This document shows positions 53,811-64,000 of a stretch of DNA of 64,000 bases, piece after piece. The position numbers were made by a program, and so were the translations under genes. Every line of letters begins with the position of its first letter. Position 1 is the first letter of the stretch. A model generated the notes under the pieces. The model was not told where the DNA came from, ran no database searches, and was given only the letters and a program-made list of their open reading frames with translations. Source of the DNA: Lewinella sp. IMCC34183 (GTDB lineage: Bacteria; Bacteroidota; Bacteroidia; Chitinophagales; Saprospiraceae); contig NZ_QMEM01000008.1 in the NCBI RefSeq assembly GCF_003390915.1, positions 186,001-250,000 on the forward strand. Reading direction: 5' to 3'.

Positions 53811-53855
53811 GCGTTACAGGCGTTACAGGCGTTACAGGCGTTACAGGCGTTACAC
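53811..53855. repeat. 9-bp tandem repeat (GCGTTACAG)
   Basis: Four copies of GCGTTACAG plus a fifth ending in C. They are preceded at about 53779-53800 by AATTGGTG repeats. They lie between the Fe-S subunit gene and the four-helix-bundle gene. Confidence 0.92.
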
Positions 53856-53890
53856 CTGACAGCGTTAGACCCGGTTTTTAAAAGAAATTT

Positions 53891-54340
53891 ATGAAGCGTA
53901 CTTCTTTCGACACTGAGGATAGCTGCGAGGACGTACAGTTCTTTTACGAGCCAGTAGCAGGCTACGGAGAAGGGCGGCCATCCAATGCGGAATTCTCTCG
54001 CGAACTGAGAAAGCGGACTAAACGCGCAGCCATTGACCTGATCAATTTTATGCAGCGGGCAGGAAAAGATCCTGCGCTCAATGTGGTTCGTTATCAGATC
54101 ATCAAGTCGGGGACATCCGTGGCTGCAAATTATCGGGCGGCATGCCGAGCGCGTTCGAAAAAAGAGTGGTACGCCAAACGCTGCATAGTCGTGGAAGAAT
54201 GCGATGAAACCGTCTTTTGGCTGGAACTCCTCATGGAAAGTGATATACCAGTCGAGGAAGCGACAGTACGAGCCCTAGGTAAAGAATACCAAAGCCTGCT
54301 GCAGTTGTTTGCAAAAGCCAGAGCCAGCGCAACGCCATGA
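53891..54340 (+). CDS. Four-helix-bundle protein (23S rRNA intervening-sequence type)
   Basis: A 149-aa helical protein of the S23/IVP family (TIGR02436): SRELRKRTKRAAIDLINFMQRA, then VVRYQIIKSGTSVAANYRAACRARSKKEWYAK and EECDETVFWLELLMESDI. Family members lie in 23S rRNA intervening sequences in some bacteria and widely in Bacteroidota chromosomes as single genes of unknown function. Base composition is lower in GC than its neighbours and it is flanked by tandem repeats, so it may be a recent arrival, here separating two genes of an electron-transfer pair. Confidence 0.85.
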   Translation: MKRTSFDTEDSCEDVQFFYEPVAGYGEGRPSNAEFSRELRKRTKRAAIDLINFMQRAGKDPALNVVRYQIIKSGTSVAANYRAACRARSKKEWYAKRCIVVEECDETVFWLELLMESDIPVEEATVRALGKEYQSLLQLFAKARASATP

Positions 54341-54435
54341 CCGGGCGAAGCGATCAATCCTTCTTGGCGCCTAACGCACCAACGCAGTAACCCGGCAACG
54401 CAGTAACCCACCAAAGCAACAAACCAACCCCACCC

Positions 54436-55230
54436 ATGGAAGTCAAAACAATGGCCCAATACCAAGCCGAAGACAAGCAACCCGAAATCCTCTTCTGGGT
54501 AGGCTGCGCCGGTTCCTTCGACGATCGCGCGCAGAAGGTGACGCGGGCCTTTGCGGAGATCCTGAATGCGGCGGGCATCGAATTTGCGATCCTGGGCGAC
54601 GAGGAGGCCTGCACCGGCGATCCCGCCCGCCGGGCCGGCAACGAGTTTCTTTACCAGATGGTGGCCCTGCAGAATATCGAGACGCTCAATATGTACGGGG
54701 TGAAGAAGATGGTCACCGCCTGCCCCCACTGCTTCAATACCATCAAGAACGAGTATCCCGCCCTGGGAGGTCACTACGACATCGTGCACCACACCCAACT
54801 GCTACAGCAGCTGATCGACGAGGGGCGCATCAAGATGACCGACGGCGACACCTTCCGGGGCAAGCGGATCACCTACCACGACAGCTGCTACCTCGGCCGC
54901 GCCAATGGTATCTACGAGGCGCCGCGCGACGTGCTCCGGTCGCTGGACGGGCAGCTAGTCGAAATGAAGCGCAGCAAGCAGAACGGCCTCTGCTGCGGGG
55001 CCGGCGGCGCCCAGATGTGGAAGGAAGACGAGCCCGGCGACAAGCGCATCAATACCGAGCGCACCGACGAGGCCCTCGCCCTCAACCCCGACGTGATCGC
55101 CGTCAACTGTCCGTTCTGCCTCACGATGATGACCGACGGCGTCACCGGCCGCGAGAAGCAGAACGAGGTGATGGTCTACGATCTCAGCGAACTGATCGTA
55201 CGGGGCATGCGTAGCGGGGGCAACTCTTAG
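54436..55230 (+). CDS. CCG-domain (Fe-S)-binding protein, HdrB-like
   Basis: A 264-aa cytoplasmic protein with two cysteine-rich CCG domains, as in the HdrB and GlpC/LutA families. Cysteine groups are FWVGCAGSFD, EEACTGDPARR, MVTACPHCFNTIK, YHDSCYLGR, GLCCGAGGAQMW and NCPFCLTMM. It is the likely partner of the membrane Fe-S protein at 52401, but a four-helix-bundle gene lies between them. The ATG at 54451 (MAQYQA) is an alternative start. Confidence 0.9.
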   Translation: MEVKTMAQYQAEDKQPEILFWVGCAGSFDDRAQKVTRAFAEILNAAGIEFAILGDEEACTGDPARRAGNEFLYQMVALQNIETLNMYGVKKMVTACPHCFNTIKNEYPALGGHYDIVHHTQLLQQLIDEGRIKMTDGDTFRGKRITYHDSCYLGRANGIYEAPRDVLRSLDGQLVEMKRSKQNGLCCGAGGAQMWKEDEPGDKRINTERTDEALALNPDVIAVNCPFCLTMMTDGVTGREKQNEVMVYDLSELIVRGMRSGGNS

Positions 55231-55240
55231 AATTGCTGCC

Positions 55241-55248
55241 TACATTTG
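55241..55248 (+). promoter_or_regulatory. -7 element of xylB (TACATTTG)
   Basis: TACATTTG matches TAnnTTTG and ends 23 nt before the xylB ATG. No TTTG is seen at the -33 distance. Confidence 0.6.
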
Positions 55249-55271
55249 CCGGCCATTAAAGAGCAGAGCAC

Positions 55272-56759
55272 ATGTACGCAATCGGTTACGATATAGGTTC
55301 CTCGTCGGTCAAAGCCGCGCTGGTCGAGGCCGCCACCGGCAAGGTGCTAGCACGGGTCCAGGCCCCCCAGGAAGAGATGACCATGCAGGCCCCCCAGGCC
55401 GGCTGGGCCGAGCAGGACCCCGAGCTCTGGTACCAGTACGTGATCGAAACCACCCAAGAACTGCTGGCGCGTACGCAGGTGCAACGGGAAGCCATCACCT
55501 CCGTCGGCATTGGTTACCAAATGCACGGCCTGGTGACCGTCGACGCCGAACAGGCCGTCGTGCGGCCTGCCATCATCTGGTGCGATGGCCGTGCCGTAGC
55601 GACCGGAGAACGTGCCTTCGCCGGCATCGGCAGCGAAACCTGCCTGGGACACTGCCTCAACAGCCCCGGCAACTTCACCGCCGCCAAGCTCAAGTGGGTG
55701 GCCGACAACGAGCCCGACAACTATGCCCGTACCGCCCACGCCATGCTCCCCGGCGACTTTATCGCCTTGCGGCTCAGTGGCGAGCCTACCACTACCGTGA
55801 CCGGGCTGAGCGAGGGCGTACTCTGGGATTTCCAGGAAAATCAGCTGGCCACTATCGTATTGGACGAGATGGGCCTCGCCGCCGATAAACTGTGCACTCG
55901 CGTCCCCGCCGTCGGACTGCAGGGAAAAGTATCCGAACGGGCCGCCGCCGAAACGGGATTGGCCGCCGGTACCGTGATCGGCTACCGCGCCGGTGACCAG
56001 CCCAATAACGCGATGAGCCTCAACGTGATCCGCCCCGGCGAAGTCGCCGCTACCGCAGGTACCAGTGGGGTAGTGTACGGCGTCACCGACCGACTGGCCT
56101 ACGACCCCGACCAGCGCGTCAACAGCTTCGCCCACGTCAACCACGGCGACGACACCACGCGCATCGGGATCCTGCTGTGTATCAACGGCACCGGCATCGC
56201 CCACCGCTGGATCCGGCAGCAGGTGTGCAGCACCGGCACCACCTACGAAAACATGGAACAACTGGCCGCTGAAGTGCCGATCGGGAGCGACGGACTGGTC
56301 TTCCTGCCCTTCGGTAACGGCCCGGAGCGGATGCTCCAGAACCGCGAGATCGGTGCCAGTCTTCACCATCTGGACTTCAATCGCCACACCCGGGCCCACG
56401 TAGTGCGGGCGGGCATAGAAGGCGTGGCCTTCTCTTTCGTGTACGGTATGCGGATCATGAAGGAACTGGGCGTGGAGCTCAGCACCATTCGGGTGGGCAA
56501 CGACAACATGTTTCAGAGTCAGCTCTTTGCCAACACCATTTCCACGCTCACGGGGGCGACCATCGAGGTCCACAACACCAACGGCGCCGTCGGGGCGGCG
56601 CTTGCCTCGGGCGTAGCCGCCGGCCTGAGCCCCGACCTGCCCTCCGCGGTCGGTCAGCAGGAAGTGCTTGGCCGCATCGTACCGGTTGCCGAGGACGCCA
56701 TCGCCCTCCAGGCCGCATACGCACGCTGGGAAAAAGCACTGGAGGAGGCCCTGGCCTGA
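55272..56759 (+). CDS. xylB: Xylulokinase
   Basis: A 495-aa FGGY-family carbohydrate kinase. The N-terminal ATP-binding motif is YDIGSSSVKAALVE (residues 5-18). Other features are QMHGLVTVD and IIWCDGRA, AGTSGVVYGVTDRL, GNDNMFQSQLFANTISTLTGATIEV and the C-terminal GAVGAALASGVAAG. Length and motifs fit D-xylulose kinase, and xylA is present at the other end of the window. The FGGY family includes other pentulose kinases, so the assignment to xylulose is likely rather than certain. Confidence 0.92.
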   Translation: MYAIGYDIGSSSVKAALVEAATGKVLARVQAPQEEMTMQAPQAGWAEQDPELWYQYVIETTQELLARTQVQREAITSVGIGYQMHGLVTVDAEQAVVRPAIIWCDGRAVATGERAFAGIGSETCLGHCLNSPGNFTAAKLKWVADNEPDNYARTAHAMLPGDFIALRLSGEPTTTVTGLSEGVLWDFQENQLATIVLDEMGLAADKLCTRVPAVGLQGKVSERAAAETGLAAGTVIGYRAGDQPNNAMSLNVIRPGEVAATAGTSGVVYGVTDRLAYDPDQRVNSFAHVNHGDDTTRIGILLCINGTGIAHRWIRQQVCSTGTTYENMEQLAAEVPIGSDGLVFLPFGNGPERMLQNREIGASLHHLDFNRHTRAHVVRAGIEGVAFSFVYGMRIMKELGVELSTIRVGNDNMFQSQLFANTISTLTGATIEVHNTNGAVGAALASGVAAGLSPDLPSAVGQQEVLGRIVPVAEDAIALQAAYARWEKALEEALA

Positions 56760-56832
56760 ATCCGGATGGCGCGCGTTTGTCGTACCTGATCCCTTACTTG
56801 TCCATCCCCCGCCTAAGTGCGACATTAGCGCC

Positions 56833-57498
56833 GTGAAAGAAACTACCGCCATCTTGCTGTTCGGGCGTTCCGCCATCGCGGAAGCGCGGCACAAGCACTT
56901 TGGCGGGGTAGGAGAAAGCCAGCGGGTTACCGCTTCCCTCCTGCGGCGCACCCACCGGGTGCTGGCGCGGACCGGGCTGCCCGTATACCAGGCGGACGAG
57001 CGCGTCCAGAATGGCCTCACTTTCGGTGAGCGACTGCTTTACGCCGTACGCGACACGTTCGCCCGTGGCTACGAAAATCTTCTGGTCGTGGGCAGCGATT
57101 GTCCCGGCCTGAGTACCCAACTCCTCCGCACCGCGGAGCGGCAACTCGCCACCGGACAAGCCGTGCTCGGCCCGGATACACGCGGAGGCGTCTACCTCCT
57201 GGGCATCTCGCGTGATCACGTGGACGGCACCGATCTGTCCGAAGTACGGTGGTGTACCCAGCACGTCTTTACGGACCTGCAGGACCGGCTAGTGGGTGGC
57301 AACGTCCTGCCCGTACGGGCGGATGCCAACCACCTGCGCGACCTGCGTATTCACTGGTGCCGCTGGTCGGGCCTGCTCGGCGAGCTGGCGGACTTGGTGT
57401 TGCGGCTTACCCCGGCCCCGGTCGCAGCGGGTTTGCCCCGACGCACACTCCGCGTTCGCAGGACCGATCGCGGTCGGGCACCACCGCGGGTGGCCTGA
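56833..57498 (+). CDS. DUF2064 (GT-A fold) protein
   Basis: A 221-aa protein of the DUF2064/TIGR04282 family, related to nucleotidyl-sugar transferases of the GT-A fold. It has LLFGRSAIAEARHKHF, GERLLYAVRDTFARGYENLLVVGSDCPGLSTQLL and VLGPDTRGGVYLLGISRD. The GTG start at 56833 is preceded by ACATTAGCGCC, close to the TATATTAGCG motif seen ahead of two other genes. Function not known. Confidence 0.8.
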   Translation: MKETTAILLFGRSAIAEARHKHFGGVGESQRVTASLLRRTHRVLARTGLPVYQADERVQNGLTFGERLLYAVRDTFARGYENLLVVGSDCPGLSTQLLRTAERQLATGQAVLGPDTRGGVYLLGISRDHVDGTDLSEVRWCTQHVFTDLQDRLVGGNVLPVRADANHLRDLRIHWCRWSGLLGELADLVLRLTPAPVAAGLPRRTLRVRRTDRGRAPPRVA

Positions 57499-57539
57499 GA
57501 TCGTTAGGTACCGCCTCCTCCTCTTTCCAATTCTCTTTT

Positions 57540-60767
<3,228 letters not shown>

Positions 60768-60787
60768 TCCCCTCCCAACGATCCGCC

Positions 60788-62218
60788 ATGCGACTTTCCC
60801 CCCTTACCGCGCTGCTTTTCCTGCTCCTTGCGGGGTGTACGGCCGACTTCGAGGAGATAAATACCAATCAGAACGCGCCGTCCGACGTGCAGAGCGAACT
60901 GCTCCTGCGGCAGGTCCTCTACGGCTACGGCGACGCGATGAGCTACGAGGCCTTCGTAGCGGGCAACCTCCTGAGCCAGCACTTCGCCATGATCGACTTC
61001 AACCTGCTGGACCGCCACGCCCTCAGCAGCCCCCAGGAGGGCGGCAACCCCTGGAACGTGCTCTATACCGCCCTGCGCGACAACGAAACCATCCTGGAGC
61101 AGAGCCGCGTCAACCCCGCCGCGGCCGTCTACGAAGGTCCCGCCCGCGTCATGAGGGCCTACCTGGCCATGTACCTCACGGACATCTTCGGGGACGTACC
61201 CTACTTCGAAGCCGTGCGGGGACGCACCGACGGCATCGTCACGCCCGCCTACGACCGGCAGGAAGACATCTACCTGGCCGACGACGGCATCCTCGACAAC
61301 CTTCGGCAGGCCGTAGACATCATGCAGGCCTACGACGGGGCAATCCGGCTGGGGGGCGATATCGTATTCGACGGAGACCTCGACGGCTGGTTGCGCTTCG
61401 CCAATAGCCTGCGCATCAAGGCCCTGATCCGGATCTCCGCCCGCCAGGACGTCAGCGCGGAACTCACGGAGCTGTACGCGGCCAACAACTACATAGCCCA
61501 ACCCGAACAAAACGCCACCTTCGACTTCGCCGCCGGGCCGCCCAACAGCTTCGCCTTCGCCACGGCCCGCGTCGGGATATTTAACGTATTCCTGATGTCG
61601 CAGACGGCGGACAGCATCTTTGCCGCCCTGGACGATCCACGCGTCAACGTGTTGTACCGTCCGGCCGCCAATACCGGCGAGTTTACCGGTATCATCAACG
61701 GGATCGACGCCGCCACCGCCATCGTACCCGACAACTACGCCCGCCCCGGACGCATCTGGCGGGAGAACACCGGGGACCTCGACTTCAACTTCATGACGTC
61801 GTGGGAAACCCATCTGCTGCTGGCCGAGGCCGCCCTGAAGGGCTACATCGACGCCCCGGCGGCCGAGTTGTACGCTACCGGCGTAACGGAAGCCTTCGCC
61901 TACTGGCAGACGCCGCTGCCCGACAACTACCTCAACGGTGGTGGCGGTACCTATGACCCGGACCGGGCCCTCGAGCAGATCATCACCCAGAAGTGGATCG
62001 CGAGCATCGGCAACGCCTACGAGGGCTGGATCGAGTGGCGCCGGACCGGCTACCCGGCCCTGCAGCCCGTGGCCGCCAGCCTCAACGGGGGGCTGTACCC
62101 CGTCCGCTTTCCCTATCCGGCCGACGAGCAGGCGCTCAACTTCGAGAACTACCGCGGTGCCGCCGAGGCTACGCAGGGCAACAGCATCAACGTGCCGGTC
62201 TGGTGGGACGTGGACTGA
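60788..62218 (+). CDS. SusD/RagB-like lipoprotein
   Basis: A 476-aa lipoprotein (lipobox LLAGC, Cys17) resembling the SusD-like_2 family. Helical TPR-like regions include RVMRAYLAMYLTDIFGDVPY, and the C-terminal part has ITQKWIASIGNAYEGWIEWRRTGYPALQP, a usual SusD signature. It would sit on the outer-membrane surface as the lid of the SusC channel. Its TGA overlaps the start of the next gene by one base (TGATG). Confidence 0.93.
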   Translation: MRLSPLTALLFLLLAGCTADFEEINTNQNAPSDVQSELLLRQVLYGYGDAMSYEAFVAGNLLSQHFAMIDFNLLDRHALSSPQEGGNPWNVLYTALRDNETILEQSRVNPAAAVYEGPARVMRAYLAMYLTDIFGDVPYFEAVRGRTDGIVTPAYDRQEDIYLADDGILDNLRQAVDIMQAYDGAIRLGGDIVFDGDLDGWLRFANSLRIKALIRISARQDVSAELTELYAANNYIAQPEQNATFDFAAGPPNSFAFATARVGIFNVFLMSQTADSIFAALDDPRVNVLYRPAANTGEFTGIINGIDAATAIVPDNYARPGRIWRENTGDLDFNFMTSWETHLLLAEAALKGYIDAPAAELYATGVTEAFAYWQTPLPDNYLNGGGGTYDPDRALEQIITQKWIASIGNAYEGWIEWRRTGYPALQPVAASLNGGLYPVRFPYPADEQALNFENYRGAAEATQGNSINVPVWWDVD

Positions 62219-63600
62219 TGGAGGGACTGGCCACCTATACCCTGATCCAGTGGATCCTTGTCGTCGGATCCAGCATTCTGCTGTTCGCCGTGTCGCCGTT
62301 GGCGCGCTCGTCCGACTCCTTCTACCGCGGTGCCCGCCAGTCGCGTTCGCCGGGGGCGGTGGCCCTCACCAGCAGCCTCGTTATCTCCTGGCTGTTCGCC
62401 AAGTCGATCACCAACGCGGCCAATCTCGGGCTGGAATATGGGCTTCCCGGCGGTCTGGCCTATGCAGCCTATTACCTCAGCTTCGCGGTAGCCGGCGTCG
62501 TGATTTACTTTCTCCGTACGCGGGGCGGTTTCCGCAGCATTCACCACTTTCTCGGCAGCAAGTTCGGGCGGGGAGCGGTGGCACTCTTCAGCCTGCTCAT
62601 TGCCCTGCGCCTCTTCAACGAGGTGTGGTCCAATACCATGGTCATCGGTACCTACTTCGGGGATGCCGGTACGGCTCCGTACTACTGGGCGATCCTGGTC
62701 TTCACGACCCTCACCCTGGCCTACAGCCTCAAGGGAGGCATGTCGTCGTCCATTCTGACCGACGTGATCCAGATGGCCCTCTTCGGCGTGCTGCTGGCGG
62801 TGGTACTCGGGGCTATCCTGCCGCGGATGGACTACCACGTGGGGCCCCTCCTCTCGCTTGATGGCGCGCACGCAGGTGCGGGGACCTCCGGGGCCGTGAA
62901 CCTTCTGCTGGTAGCCGTGCTCCAGAGCATCAGCTATCCCTTCCACGATCCCGTCCTGACGGACCGCGGGTTTCTCTCCTCTCCCGGGACGACCCTGCGC
63001 GCTTACCTCTGGGCCGTACCCATCGGCGTAGCCTCCATCGTCCTGTTCAGCTTTGTCGGCGTATACGGCAGGCTGGCGGGGGTGACCGGTCAGGCCCCGG
63101 TGGAGGTGGCCCGGCTGCTCGGGGGGCCGATCCTGTTGGTGATGAACTTCATTATGATCACTTCTGCCGCCAGTACCCTCGACAGTACCTTCTCCAGCTT
63201 CGCCAAGCTGGCGGTAGTGGACCTGGTGCCGGAGGATCGGATTGCACCCTCCGTATCCGCGGGACGGTGGGCGATGGCGGGCATCACGCTACTGGGTACG
63301 GTACCGGTATTCCTGAACCCCGCCATCCTTTCCGCTACCACGGTGTCCGGGGCCATGGTGGTCGGCCTGGCGCCCGTGTTCTGCCTGTGGTGGTTGCCGG
63401 TACCGCGCGCCGGCTTTTTTGCCAGCGTGGTAGCGGGCCTGGGGTTCGGTGCCCTGTACGCGCTGGGGCTCTGGCCGGAGGGGTGGCGCCTTGGTAGCGC
63501 GGCATACGGCGATTTGCTGGGGGTGACGGTGGTGAGTCTGGTGGTATGTACCTTGCTATTCGTCTCCCCGTTGCTGTTCACCAATCGCCGCCCCGCATGA
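62218..63600 (+). CDS. Sodium:solute symporter-family transporter
   Basis: A 460-aa polytopic inner-membrane protein of the SSS family with about 12 hydrophobic segments; SYPFHDPVLTDRGFLSSPGTTLRAYLWA and ITSAASTLDSTFSSFAKL are recognisable. It is coupled to the SusC/SusD genes by an overlapping start, so it probably takes the same ligand or its breakdown product across the inner membrane. The frame extends upstream of 62218 inside the SusD gene, but that part is a shadow. Confidence 0.88.
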   Translation: MEGLATYTLIQWILVVGSSILLFAVSPLARSSDSFYRGARQSRSPGAVALTSSLVISWLFAKSITNAANLGLEYGLPGGLAYAAYYLSFAVAGVVIYFLRTRGGFRSIHHFLGSKFGRGAVALFSLLIALRLFNEVWSNTMVIGTYFGDAGTAPYYWAILVFTTLTLAYSLKGGMSSSILTDVIQMALFGVLLAVVLGAILPRMDYHVGPLLSLDGAHAGAGTSGAVNLLLVAVLQSISYPFHDPVLTDRGFLSSPGTTLRAYLWAVPIGVASIVLFSFVGVYGRLAGVTGQAPVEVARLLGGPILLVMNFIMITSAASTLDSTFSSFAKLAVVDLVPEDRIAPSVSAGRWAMAGITLLGTVPVFLNPAILSATTVSGAMVVGLAPVFCLWWLPVPRAGFFASVVAGLGFGALYALGLWPEGWRLGSAAYGDLLGVTVVSLVVCTLLFVSPLLFTNRRPA

Positions 63601-63938
63601 CCGATGCCGACCTGACCTGGCAAGAATTTTCCCGCGTAGATATTCGCATCGGCACGATCGTCGCCGCGGAAGCTTTTCCGGAAGCCCGCCGCCCCGCCCT
63701 GAAGCTACGGATCGACTTCGGCCCGCTCGGGGAACGGAAGACCTCCGCCCAGATCACCGATAGCTACCGCCCGGAGGATCTCGTGGGCCGGCAGGTAGCG
63801 GCCGTAGTGAACTTCCCGCCCAAGCAGATTGCCAATTTCATGAGCGAATGCCTGGTACTGGGCTCCCTGGGCGAGGGTGGGGTAGTGACCCTGCTGCGGC
63901 CCGACGAACGGGTGGACAACGGCCTGCGGATCGGCTAG
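63597..63938 (+). CDS. csaA: CsaA-like tRNA-binding domain protein
   Basis: A 113-aa free-standing OB-fold tRNA-binding domain of the CsaA type. It has FSRVDIRIGTIVAAEAFPEARRPALKLRIDFG, KTSAQIT, RQVAAVVNFPPKQIANFMSECLVLG and a C-terminal strand. CsaA has been linked to protein secretion or chaperone-like activity in Bacillus. ATGA overlap with the symporter gene indicates coupling, although the function is unrelated. Confidence 0.92.
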   Translation: MTDADLTWQEFSRVDIRIGTIVAAEAFPEARRPALKLRIDFGPLGERKTSAQITDSYRPEDLVGRQVAAVVNFPPKQIANFMSECLVLGSLGEGGVVTLLRPDERVDNGLRIG

Positions 63939-63945
63939 GCGCCGG

Positions 63946-64000
63946 TTACCGTTTGATGCCAAGTCGCTTCATCTTGCTGAAGAGCGTCTGGGGGTTGACC
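63946..64000 (-). CDS. C-terminus of a Fis-type HTH regulator (partial)
   Basis: On the minus strand a frame enters from the window edge and ends at TAA (63948-63946). The last residues read VNPQTLFSKMKRLGIKR, which matches the final helix of the Fis-type HTH domain of sigma-54-dependent NtrC-like activators. Only 17 codons are visible, so the rest is not known. It is convergent with csaA. Confidence 0.6.
   Translation of the reverse strand, partial: VNPQTLFSKMKRLGIKR

Noticed and set aside
55347-57020. 557-codon open frame opposite xylB
   Set aside because: Antisense shadow; low-complexity Gly/Val-rich translation with no motif, while xylB on the other strand has full family motifs.

Overview
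The window is a GC-rich (roughly 60%), gene-dense chromosomal segment from a member of the Bacteroidota, most likely a Saprospiria/Lewinella-type bacterium. The pointers are the gliding protein GldC, two secreted proteins with C-terminal T9SS sorting domains, a SusC/SusD pair, a bifunctional DAHP synthase-chorismate mutase of the type fused in this phylum, starts without Shine-Dalgarno sequences, and promoter elements of the form TAnnTTTG (sometimes with TTTG about 20 nt upstream). I see no rRNA, tRNA, CRISPR array, prophage or insertion sequence. About 55 protein genes are supported, plus one leader peptide.

Layout. 0-5.6 kb: xylose isomerase, gldC, heptose epimerase hldD, fructose-bisphosphatase, a membrane acyltransferase-like protein and two tandem tiny membrane proteins. 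5.6-9 kb: a ViaA-like VWA protein, a glucosaminidase with a striking palindromic promoter, and a cyclase-family hydrolase. 9-18.6 kb: a two-subunit sodium:solute symporter, a DUF4139 protein carrying a TonB-receptor-like insertion, a BioD/Pta-like ATPase, an M23 peptidase, a lipoprotein and serC. 19-26 kb: a HAD phosphatase, a large internally duplicated T9SS-secreted protein and a TonB receptor, each of the last two closed by a classical terminator. 26.6-35 kb: LD-carboxypeptidase, then a surface-carbohydrate-flavoured run (LtaS-like phosphotransferase/sulfatase, tandem GH26-like protein, T9SS SGNH hydrolase, CgeB-like glycosyltransferase). 35-37.6 kb: rseP-hscB-yaaA operon on the minus strand.

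37.7-41.9 kb is the most interesting region: an aromatic amino-acid operon (pheA, aminotransferase, tyrA, DAHP synthase-chorismate mutase) preceded by a promoter, a 17-codon ORF encoding MMRSTFYFWFSFYGLRE, a potential antiterminator whose 5' arm starts directly after the leader stop codon, and an intrinsic terminator just upstream of pheA. This has the full architecture of a ribosome-mediated transcription attenuator sensing Phe/Tyr (and perhaps Trp) supply.

42-52.4 kb: ychF, rhomboid protease, a Dabb lipoprotein, pyrR-pyrB-acyltransferase, a GNAT fusion protein, queD-folE and aspartokinase, with two intergenic regions made almost entirely of short tandem and stem-loop repeats. 52.4-55.2 kb: an electron-transfer pair related to heterodisulfide reductase, split by a four-helix-bundle (S23/IVP) gene flanked by tandem repeats. 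55.2-64 kb: xylulokinase, a DUF2064 protein, a SusC-SusD-sodium symporter-CsaA run, and the 3' end of a Fis-type regulator entering on the minus strand.
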